A stretch of DNA of 11,457 bases. It comes from Lachnospiraceae bacterium. GTDB lineage: Bacteria; Bacillota; Clostridia; Lachnospirales; Lachnospiraceae. Numbering within the stretch: the first letter of the stretch is position 1; each line of letters starts with the position of its first letter. Positions 1-5,779 of the stretch are shown here, piece by piece. The notes beneath the pieces are model-generated. The model ran no database searches, had not been told where the DNA came from, and was given only the letters and a program-made list of their open reading frames with translations. The stretch lies in contig SFGF01000091.1 of NCBI GenBank assembly GCA_004556655.1, positions 1 through 11,457 of the forward strand, in the 5' to 3' direction. A program made the position numbers and the translations under genes.

Positions 1-86
1 CAAAGTAACATAGAAGATGTATAGAAGCTCCACTCCATGAGAGAATTATCTCATGAAAAAAGAAAACTGTCTAAACGGTGGGTTAT

Positions 87-413
87 TCATCGCTTACAGT
101 GATTCGTCCAGCTTATTTGTGTCACCAGTGGTGACACAGTTGGATTGTCTTTATACAGTTCATAAAACTGTTTCATTCTATATAAACCTCGCCGGTTAAA
201 TCCTTTAATTCCCGGAAACACATCCCGTATTTCTTTTGCAATTGCATCTATATATTTATCTCCAAATGCAGCATTTTTAGATTCAACGCTTAAATACTCT
301 CCGACTAACCAATACATACGGATAAGCTCTTCATTTACTTTTCTCAAAGCATTTTTTCTTGAACCTTCGATAATTTCAATTAACTTTCCAGCCAGAATAA
401 CTTCATTATCCAT
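87..413 (-). pseudogene. DUF1016 (YhcG-type) nuclease, N-terminal fragment
   Basis: An N-terminal DUF1016 domain of 108 residues is visible. The helical stretch around LIRMYWLVGEYL (residues 30-41), the GIKGFNRRGLYRMKQFYE block (68-85) and VSPLVTQISWTNH (93-105) match the family as I remember it. Full-length members run to roughly 340 residues and carry a C-terminal PD-(D/E)xK nuclease domain. Here the frame ends with CKR and TGA straight after ISWTNH, and nothing downstream to base 1 resembles the missing part, so the nuclease domain is gone. The start at 413 is chosen because AAGGGGGA lies 8 bases before it; a TTG 48 bases upstream has no ribosome-binding site. A near-perfect palindrome (438-462) lies just upstream and is repeated inside the gene. 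Family assignment is fairly secure; whether the fragment is expressed is unknown. Confidence 0.7.
116..138. repeat. Palindrome copy 1, inside DUF1016 coding sequence
   Basis: GTGTCACCAGTGGTGACAC at 119-137 is a perfect palindrome with 9-base arms around a central G. Read on the minus strand it encodes the VSPLVT segment of the DUF1016 fragment. The 23 bases at 116-138 match the reverse complement of 440-462 at 22 positions. The fragment stops being recognisable about 15 bases to the left of this copy. Confidence 0.75.
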
Positions 414-437
414 TATAGCATCCCCCTTTATAAGAAT

Positions 438-462
438 TTTGTGTCTCCACTGGTGACACAAA
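438..462. promoter_or_regulatory. Palindrome copy 2, operator-like, upstream of DUF1016
   Basis: A 25-base dyad with 12-base arms around a central C and a single T-T mismatch (core GTGTCTCCACTGGTGACAC). It lies 25 bases upstream of the DUF1016 start at 413, just before its ribosome-binding site, which is where an operator would sit. It is an inverted near-copy (22 of 23 bases) of the palindrome inside the coding region. The regulatory role is inferred from position and symmetry only. Confidence 0.5.
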
Positions 463-594
463 TTAACATACTACTATTTCCTGTATACATTCCATGATAC
501 ACCCTTTTACTTTTACATACTATACGATTTATGTCTTCAATATCTGACTTTACCAGCCGTTTTCTTATATGGTATTTTTCAGTGATATCATAGT

Positions 595-1416
595 CTAATC
601 CTTCATAATAAGTCCTAAATCTTTAATCAAAGGTTTCATTCGTTCTATCATTCTCACACTTGTAATAGCATAATTCATTACTTCTTTTTGCCTTTTTGTT
701 AACTGATAACTACCAATCATTCTTTCTAATACTTCTATATATCCGTATTGCAATTCTTCTTCATCATACAAAAATTCACTTGATACTATTGTATCATCTG
801 TAATTTTTAATTTCTTATTTTTTCTAGGAATAGTATTATTAACTTCAAATAGTTTATTTTCGTATTTTTTATCAGAATACATAAATACCCTATTGGCAAA
901 TGTTTTCTTTATTTCATTTTCTTTATTGTATTTCAATATCGTTGTTATATAGTTTTTAAGAGCCGTAGCATCAGTATCGTTAGCAAAGAACGAACAAATG
1001 GAAACCGTCGAACGCCATGTACGTATATATTTCCCATCAACAGAATATTCATCTATCGGCTTTTCTTTACCCTTTGCACCTCTTTTTTTTGAAGTTCCAT
1101 AATTTGCGTTTTCTATCTCTGTAGCCCATTCCAAATTATCTACACATGGATTCATCTTATTCTCATCTTTATGATTAACTATAGGTTTATTATCAGGATT
1201 TGGGATAAACTGTCTTGCAACTAAGATATGAGCCTGCCTATAATATATTTTTCTATCTATATACAAAGTATAAACTAAATAGCCAGCATTTTTAATTTGA
1301 GGTTTTAAAATATTTTTGGTTCTCTTATTTCTTATCTGTCCCATCTTATTAATTTCATATGGTCCATTAGGGAATTCTTCTATTTGATACCATTTATTAT
1401 AATAATCCTTATTCAT
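595..1416 (-). CDS. HNH homing endonuclease-like protein (NUMOD4-HNH-NUMOD1)
   Basis: A 273-residue protein with the layout of phage- and intron-type HNH endonucleases, which nick or cut DNA at a homing site. Residues 9-40 (KWYQIEEFPNGPYEINKMG and following) fit a NUMOD4 motif. Residues 62-106 carry the HNH core: HILVARQFIPNP, NHKDENKMNP, then NLEWATEIENANYG. Residues 119-145 (IDEYSVDGKYIRTWRS) fit a NUMOD1-type DNA-binding repeat. I do not recognise residues from about 190 to the end. The start at 1416 is preceded by AAAGGTAG at 8 bases. The gene is visibly more AT-rich than the mobilization and recombinase genes, which suggests separate acquisition. It lies between a relaxase and a DUF1016 remnant; I could not identify flanking intron structure. 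Confident of the family, not of the target site. Confidence 0.85.
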   Translation of the reverse strand: MNKDYYNKWYQIEEFPNGPYEINKMGQIRNKRTKNILKPQIKNAGYLVYTLYIDRKIYYRQAHILVARQFIPNPDNKPIVNHKDENKMNPCVDNLEWATEIENANYGTSKKRGAKGKEKPIDEYSVDGKYIRTWRSTVSICSFFANDTDATALKNYITTILKYNKENEIKKTFANRVFMYSDKKYENKLFEVNNTIPRKNKKLKITDDTIVSSEFLYDEEELQYGYIEVLERMIGSYQLTKRQKEVMNYAITSVRMIERMKPLIKDLGLIMKD

Positions 1417-1762
1417 TATGTATACTACCTTTATTCTGTAATAAAATCCATGACTTTTCCATTTTGTTTATACATTCATCGGTCGGCTACATATCCAATA
1501 ATCTGCAATACCTTTATTGCTTCATCAGTTTCCACCAATATATCCATGCATAGCCTCTCCCAAAAAGGAAATTTCCGCACTATTCCAAAAGCTATAATAA
1601 TTACCAATTTGTCTTTTTCTTATTGTATCACACTCTCATTCCTAACTCCATTCTAATATCCACAAACAACACTTCCTCAACATTCCATATTGATTATTCG
1701 CTAATTCTTTTTGTTTGAAATTATATCCTGCAAATAATACTTAATCCGTCATTTCCATCTTC
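1417..1762. other. Intergenic stretch, no convincing gene
   Basis: A 346-base AT-rich gap between the relaxase remnant and the HNH gene. On the minus strand there is a 43-codon open frame (1607 to 1476) with a TTG start and no ribosome-binding site. An inner ATG at 1547 has GAGAGG 6 bases upstream and would give only 27 bases... of uncertain meaning, ending in LQIIGYVADR. No strong hairpin followed by a T-run was found after the relaxase. A plus-strand open frame across 1384-1656 has no family resemblance. Confidence 0.5.
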
Positions 1763-3157
1763 TCACAACTCCATTCCTTTGTTTTTAGTTCTATTTTTCT
1801 TCTGTTGCATATTGTACTCCTGGCTTCTTTCTCTGCCCCATTGCAACCTATCGCTCATTTTTCTCGGCATCTGCTCTTTCCGTTTTTGTTCTTCCAGTGC
1901 TTTTTCCCTCTGAATATCATGCCAGATTGCCGACTCTATAGTATCCCTCCCAAATATCCGCAGTGCTCTATTATATTTATCTGATATTACTTCCCGCTTA
2001 TCTACATCATCACACAACTGATTGCACAGATCCGCTACCTTATCAGCATCCTTTTCTAAATCATCATAATCTTTCTTCAATTGCTGATATTTATCTCTCC
2101 ATTTTTCTCCCTCTCTAGAAAGTTCTATCACCTTTGCAGCTAATCCTGCAATATAATTCTTCATTTTAGCAAACAGAGGTTTAATCTTTTTATTGCGATA
2201 TGTAGACGCCAGTTCCAGTGCCCCGGCTTCAGGCAACACTAATTTAATTTGCCCAGAATTCTTTATTTCCTTATCAATACTATTTATGATTGGCTGCAAC
2301 TGATTCCGTTGCTTCTCCATATACTTGAGTTCTTTTTCCGCCTGTTCTTTGCTTTCCCTGACTTGATCCCTGGCTTTTTCTGCATCAGCTTTTTCCTGAT
2401 TAAGCGCCTTTATATCTGATTCTGTCGCTTCTACATCTGCTGTCAAATTTTCTATTTTCTGCTCCAACTCCTTTACTTCTTTTGCACGTTCCTTCTTCTT
2501 AAAATTATACACATTCAGATGTTCTTCATGAGTTCCTTTCTGCTCCCACTCGATTTCATACCGCTCCATAATCTCTGCCAGAACTTCTTTTTCATGATTA
2601 ATCCATTGATTCAATTCTGTATCATGCTTGGCACCACCTTGAAATCCAAGACTTTTCAATGCCTATTTCAACGAAACTCTTGTATCCATTCCTTTTCCCT
2701 TCCACCCGGTCACATAAGGTACAAAATCAATATGTAGATGTGGGGTAGCTTCGTCCTGATGCAGATAGCAGCAAAATACTCGGAGTGTTGGATTTCGTTC
2801 CTGAAAATCCTGCATATATTCATTCAATACTTTCACCGCAAGATCTCCCTCTGGTGTACCGGCAGCCATGTCTTTATTATTCCCAATCTGGAAAATTACT
2901 TCATGGAACAACTTCTCCTGCTTTCCATGCTGGATCTTATCATAATAATTCGTAATCTTCCGGTCATTTCTTTTCCCGACATTATATCGTTCTACCGATT
3001 CATCAAACAGTTCTTTGTAAACATCCTTTAGGTTTTCATCCCGGTAACAGATGTTCAGATATACTCTGTTCGGATTAACATTTTCTGCAATAAAATCCCT
3101 TCTGTTATGAGCAAGAGAACCTGCTCCTGTCATACCGCTGATCGTTCTTTTCATCAT
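1763..3157 (-). pseudogene. MobV (Pre/Mob) relaxase interrupted by in-frame TAG
   Basis: MobV relaxases nick oriT and pilot the strand during conjugative mobilization. Residues 1-164 (3157-2663) carry the catalytic half: LAHNRRDFI near residue 15, GKRNDRKITNYYDK, FHEVIFQIGN, and the metal-binding HQDEATPHLHIDFVP with the H-x-D-E-x3-H-x-H pattern. A TAG codon at 2665-2663 then stops the frame after DTRVSLK. The same frame resumes without any shift to 1763 (ALKSLGFQGG, TELNQW, EIEWEQKGTHEEHL), then a long coiled coil of about 100 residues and a basic tail. Together this is about 464 residues, normal for the family. From memory, relatives read VSLKQAL here, so TAG replaces a glutamine codon, a one-base change from CAG. 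The second half has no ribosome-binding site of its own. The start at 3157 (or the adjacent ATG at 3154) follows GAGGTG at about 10 bases. Confidence 0.85.
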
Positions 3158-3187
3158 CCTATTTTTTCACCTCGCATTCTCTAAATA

Positions 3188-3203
3188 GTGCCGGATACGG
3201 CAC
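3188..3203. repeat. Perfect hairpin near relaxase start (possible oriT arm)
   Basis: GTGCCG-GATA-CGGCAC has a 6-base GC-rich stem with a 4-base loop, 31 bases upstream of the relaxase start. The plus strand reads AAATAGTG into the left arm. MobV nick regions such as that of pMV158 contain TAGTG beside an inverted repeat, so this is the best nick-region candidate, though the resemblance is short. Confidence 0.4.
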
Positions 3204-3236
3204 ATGAATTGTATTCGTGTCCGTTAGGGTGGTTTT

Positions 3237-3257
3237 GTTACTTTTGTCAAAAGTAAC
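3237..3257. repeat. Perfect 21-base palindrome
   Basis: Arms GTTACTTTTG and CAAAAGTAAC (10 bases each) flank a single T. It lies 80 bases upstream of the relaxase gene. No T-run follows on the minus strand, so it is not an obvious terminator. It could be a protein-binding site of the relaxosome or part of a folded leader. Confidence 0.6.
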
Positions 3258-3382
3258 GCAAAAGCACTTTCGACAGCCGTACCGTCCATCAAAAGTACCC
3301 TTGCGCCCTGCCGGGGTATTCCTCCCTGCGGTCGGTGTACTTCCGTCTTCACATCTGCAACTTTTCCTTGTCTGCCATTTAT

Positions 3383-3405
3383 ACAGGAGCGTGCCACGCC
3401 CCTGT
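3383..3405. repeat. Stable hairpin downstream of the 77-aa gene
   Basis: ACAGGAGCGT and ACGCCCCTGT pair over 10 positions around the loop GCC, with nine Watson-Crick pairs and one mismatch on the plus strand that becomes a G-T wobble in the minus-strand transcript. It begins about 20 bases after the stop of the 77-aa gene, but no T-run follows in the direction of transcription, so an ordinary terminator is unlikely. Confidence 0.55.
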
Positions 3406-3426
3406 CATATAGCATTCAAAGAAGAA

Positions 3427-3660
3427 TTACCATCGAAAGTCAGCTTGTATTCCCCGCCTGTCCAGATACTCCTGTCGGGCTTTTTCCCGTTCTTCCTCTG
3501 ATGGAGCTGTTTTTGATTTTGTATATAATTCACGCTCTACCATAGCGTTCATTTTTTGTTCCAAGCCTTTTTTCACATCATCAGCACAACTATCATCATC
3601 AAGCAGATGATATCGGAGCAGTTTCATAAATAATTCCTGTGGTATTTGTACGTTTTTCAT
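3427..3660 (-). CDS. Conserved small mobile-element protein, 77 aa, function unknown
   Basis: A 77-residue, charged, probably helical protein without membrane segments or a signal peptide. It runs from MKNVQIPQELFMKLLRYHLL, through an acidic patch (DDDSCADD, residues 21-28), to the basic EEREKARQEYLDRRGIQADFRW. I remember close relatives in integrative elements of Lachnospiraceae and Ruminococcaceae, sometimes carried under the misleading database name complexin-2; no function is established that I know of. AAAGGAGC lies 6 bases before the ATG at 3660, a good match. It lies between the RepA-like ATPase and the relaxase region, so a role in replication or mobilization is possible but unproven. 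An inverted repeat at 3681-3717 sits just upstream. Confidence 0.8.
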   Translation of the reverse strand: MKNVQIPQELFMKLLRYHLLDDDSCADDVKKGLEQKMNAMVERELYTKSKTAPSEEEREKARQEYLDRRGIQADFRW

Positions 3661-3680
3661 TCATAGCTCCTTTCAAGATA

Positions 3681-3717
3681 GCAAGATTCCCTGTTCTTAA
3701 AGAGATGGTAATCTTGC
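3681..3717. repeat. Inverted repeat before the 77-aa gene
   Basis: GCAAGATT (3681-3688) and AATCTTGC (3710-3717) are perfect 8-base complements separated by 21 bases, ending about 20 bases upstream of the 77-aa gene's start. It falls between that gene and the RepA stop. It may fold in the transcript and affect ribosome access; no T-run marks it as a terminator. Confidence 0.4.
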
Positions 3718-3768
3718 CATCTTCCCAATACTATTCAGGCAACATCCAGAACCACTGGTTGCCAATCT

Positions 3769-4752
3769 TCACAGAATCAATTTCCAATTCCTTAATTCCT
3801 TTTTCGCATTCCACAGTGTTTTCTTTTTAATTCCCCTGCTTTCCGCCTCTTCTGCCACCTTTGTCTGGGCTACAGAACCAGATGCCAGAACTTCTTGCAG
3901 AAATTCCTTTGCTGCATGAATTTTCTGCCCCCGGTTGTCTCCGCTTAACAAATCATCTGCACTGATGTCATATTCCCCAATCCATTCAAATCCAGTATCT
4001 TTGTCTAAACGAAATGCAATGGATTTTCCTTCCGGTGCAAGGGAACTTTTTACATGACACACCACACGGATTTCTGGTTCATCCTTGATCCTTCCGACAA
4101 TCAGTACGCTTCTGGCTGCTGCTTGAAAATCAATAGAGCCAAGTCCACGGTATGACGATTTCCCATTACTGTTTTTGTTCATGTGACCGATTAAAATAAT
4201 CGCACAATGATATTTTTCAGCAAGCACAGCCACACGCTTCATCAAGGGGCGGATTTCATTTGCCCTGTGCATATCTACATCAGTCCCCAGAAAACCCTGT
4301 AGCGGGTCTAAAACTACAAGGCGTGCTTTTGTCTGTATGATGGCTTCTTCTAATCTGGCATCCATCATAGTCAACGCCTGATCGTCATCATCAATCACCA
4401 TCACTCTGGAACAGTCTGCACCTGCAGAAAGAAGTCGGGGCTTAATGGTATCTCCCAATCCATCCTCTGCAGTCTGATAAATCACATTTACCGGCTCCAG
4501 AACCATTGTTTTTTCCTCCAACGCTGGTTCATCACTGCCCGATGGTAATACCGCCTCGCCTTTTGTCAGCTTTGCAATAATCTGCAGCACCATTGTGGTC
4601 TTGCCCTCACCGGGATCTCCCTGCACGATTGTAACTTTCCCAAAGGGAATAAAAGGATAAAGCAGCCAGTCTATTTTTTCTATCTCTACCTGTTCCATAT
4701 TTATCAGTTTCAAATTGGGTTCGTTTCTTCTGTTATCCAAAATTACCTCCAT
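3769..4752 (-). CDS. RepA-like RecA-fold ATPase/helicase of a mobile element
   Basis: A 327-residue AAA_25/RepA-type ATPase, probably driving replication or maintenance of the excised element. Walker A is GDPGEGKTT (residues 45-53). Walker B is LVVLDP (145-150), followed by LQGFLGTDVD and the sensor-like ILIGHMNKN (186-194). The C-terminus looks like a winged-helix segment (VAEEAESRGIKKKTLWNAKKEL). The reading ends with RNWKLIL, but a +1 shift near 3790 would continue with IDSVKIGNQWFWMLP and end at 3731, a far more typical tail, so the last residues are probably lost to a one-base deletion. The ATG at 4752 has no ribosome-binding site; the TTG at 4740 has GGAGG 5 bases upstream and may be the true start. 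It follows the MobC-like gene across two hairpins. Confidence 0.85.
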   Translation of the reverse strand: MEVILDNRRNEPNLKLINMEQVEIEKIDWLLYPFIPFGKVTIVQGDPGEGKTTMVLQIIAKLTKGEAVLPSGSDEPALEEKTMVLEPVNVIYQTAEDGLGDTIKPRLLSAGADCSRVMVIDDDDQALTMMDARLEEAIIQTKARLVVLDPLQGFLGTDVDMHRANEIRPLMKRVAVLAEKYHCAIILIGHMNKNSNGKSSYRGLGSIDFQAAARSVLIVGRIKDEPEIRVVCHVKSSLAPEGKSIAFRLDKDTGFEWIGEYDISADDLLSGDNRGQKIHAAKEFLQEVLASGSVAQTKVAEEAESRGIKKKTLWNAKKELRNWKLIL

Positions 4753-4770
4753 TTTCTGTTGAAAGATGGT

Positions 4771-4825
4771 GGAGACTTTGGTAGAATAACCTCAGTGATT
4801 GATTTGAATTTTCTACCAAGTCTCC
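4771..4825. repeat. Long imperfect inverted repeat in the RepA leader
   Basis: Arms GGAGACTTTGGTAGAA (4771-4786) and TTCTACCAAGTCTCC (4811-4825) are complementary except for one extra T, with a 24-base loop. It fills the leader immediately upstream of the RepA-like gene. Possible roles are an attenuator controlling RepA or an origin element recognised by Rep; position alone cannot decide. Confidence 0.6.
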
Positions 4826-4855
4826 GCCTTTAGGTGTTTGCCGACACTTAAAGGC
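4826..4855. repeat. Second hairpin between mobC-like and RepA genes
   Basis: GCCTTTAGGTGT and ACACTTAAAGGC form a 12-base stem with one G-T wobble and a 6-base loop, directly abutting the inverted repeat at 4771-4825. On the plus strand TTTTATTTTT follows, as in a terminator, but no plus-strand gene precedes it. On the minus strand it comes 2 bases after the MobC-like stop and has no T-run. Confidence 0.55.
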
Positions 4856-4857
4856 TT

Positions 4858-5223
4858 TTATTTTTCATCTTCCAATACCTCTGTTTTAAAATCACTTGCT
4901 GTCCAAGCTGCTAAACAACCATTACCTGTGATTTCAATTACCTGTTTCATTAATGCCCAGCAATCTGCCAGCACCTCATACAAATCCTCTGTTTCCAGAT
5001 GTTCCAGACGTTCCCACAACCGCCTTATTTCAAGGCTTAACCGATCACTTTGATATTTACCAACCGCAATCTTTACTTCCTGATGTAGTACAGACTGAAT
5101 GAAATATTTTCTTTTCGGCAGTCCACACACTTTAATGCGCGCTTCTAATTCTCTGCGTTCCTCAGGTGTCATCCGAAAACAAACTGTCTGATTGCGTTTT
5201 CTATCTTTATCTAATCCACTCAT
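4858..5223 (-). CDS. MobC-like relaxosome accessory protein
   Basis: A 121-residue protein whose N-terminal 45 residues (RNQTVCFRMTPEERRELEARIKVCGLPKRKYFIQSVL) look like a ribbon-helix-helix DNA-binding domain of the MobC/plasmid mobilization type. Such proteins help a relaxase open oriT. The remainder is helical and rich in E, R and L, ending in an acidic tail. Its ATG overlaps the integrase stop as TAATG, with GGGAGG 8 bases upstream, so the two are translationally coupled. A mobilization role fits the MobV relaxase downstream. A transcriptional regulator with the same fold is the main alternative. Confidence 0.65.
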   Translation of the reverse strand: MSGLDKDRKRNQTVCFRMTPEERRELEARIKVCGLPKRKYFIQSVLHQEVKIAVGKYQSDRLSLEIRRLWERLEHLETEDLYEVLADCWALMKQVIEITGNGCLAAWTASDFKTEVLEDEK

Positions 5224-5703
5224 TACAAATCCTCCCTGTATTCACTGTCCAGCCGTTCAGCCAGTTTTGTCTGCTTGTTTGGATAAAGATGTGCGTAGGT
5301 ATTCAGCGTAGTTTCCACCTTTTCATGCCCGAGCCGATTTGCAATCTCCAGCGGTGAAAATCCCAATTCAATCAGCATACTTGCATGGGAATGCCTCAAA
5401 TCGTGTACTCTTATCCGTTTTACGCCACTTTCTTTAATTCCTCGCTGCATTTCATGCTCCAGATAATATTTTGTAATGGGAAACAGCCTGTCGTTCTCCT
5501 GCAAATCATATAAACTGTCCATATAATCTTTGATATCTGCAGCCAGAAACTCCGGAATGGTAATCACTCTCTTGCTCTTCGGTGTCTTTGGTGGAGTGAT
5601 TACATCTTTCTTGCCAAGACGTTGATATGATTTTGTGATAGAAATTGTTCTCTTTTCAAGATCTACATCTTTCGAATTCAAAGCCAGAAGCTCTGCTTTT
5701 GTC
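5223..5703 (-). pseudogene. int: Tyrosine recombinase/integrase, N-terminally truncated
   Basis: Only the C-terminal catalytic half of a Tn916/phage-type integrase remains. Visible are the beta-hairpin region TISITKSYQRL and TPKSKRVITIP, the box II motif HDLRH (H and R of H-x-x-R), the GHEKVETTLNTYAHLYPN segment with the third-position histidine, and the nucleophilic tyrosine in NTYAHLY. What should read GMR-x-GELLAL begins abruptly as LTKAELLAL, so the first catalytic arginine and everything before it (SAM-like and N-terminal domains, about 200 residues) are missing. The frame can be extended to a TTG at 5738, but that stretch belongs to the neighbouring element and its terminator. The protein cannot catalyse integration. 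The break abuts the serine-recombinase block, which most likely disrupted it. Confidence 0.85.
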
Positions 5704-5736
5704 AATATAAGACTAAAAAAAATATGTTTTTCTTGC

Positions 5737-5768
5737 AAAAAGCACCGCCAGTTTTCCCTGGCGATGCT
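5737..5768 (-). terminator. Rho-independent terminator of the recombinase operon
   Basis: On the minus strand AGCATCGCCAG, loop GGAAAA, then CTGGCGGTGCT form an 11-base stem with one wobble pair, followed directly by TTTTTG. It begins 12 bases after the stop of the third serine recombinase and separates it from the integrase stump, so the stump and its downstream genes are probably insulated from the recombinase promoter. Confidence 0.9.
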
Positions 5769-5779
5769 CCTGCAAATAA

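Larger units (their letters stand above)
3158..3426 (-). other. Hairpin-rich non-coding region, candidate oriT/leader
   Basis: This 269-base gap lies directly upstream of the relaxase gene, a usual position for oriT in MobV systems. It contains three strong dyads, listed separately (3188-3203, 3237-3257, 3383-3405), and no gene I believe. A 63-codon frame exists on the minus strand (3415-3224), but it reads through two of the hairpins, and I remember similar DNA recurring between the small gene and mob in related elements, which suggests conservation as DNA or RNA. The nick site cannot be assigned from sequence alone. Confidence 0.5.

Noticed and set aside
36..55. Hairpin CATGAGA/TCTCATG read as a terminator
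   Set aside because: The adjacent run is A on the plus strand and precedes the stem on the minus strand, so neither orientation gives stem followed by T-run.
414..461. Longer start for the DUF1016 fragment (MCHQWRHK...)
   Set aside because: It translates the palindrome and the ribosome-binding site; the ATG at 413 with AAGGGGGA is better.
1476..1607. 43-codon minus-strand frame after the relaxase
   Set aside because: TTG start without ribosome-binding site, no recognisable domain, and too short to separate from chance.
3224..3415. 63-codon minus-strand frame between the 77-aa gene and the relaxase
   Set aside because: Overlaps the 3383-3405 and 3237-3257 hairpins, has no good ribosome-binding site and no recognisable domain; better explained as structured non-coding DNA.
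5704..5738. Extension of the integrase to a TTG at 5738
   Set aside because: The residues match no integrase, and the DNA overlaps the T-run of the recombinase terminator.
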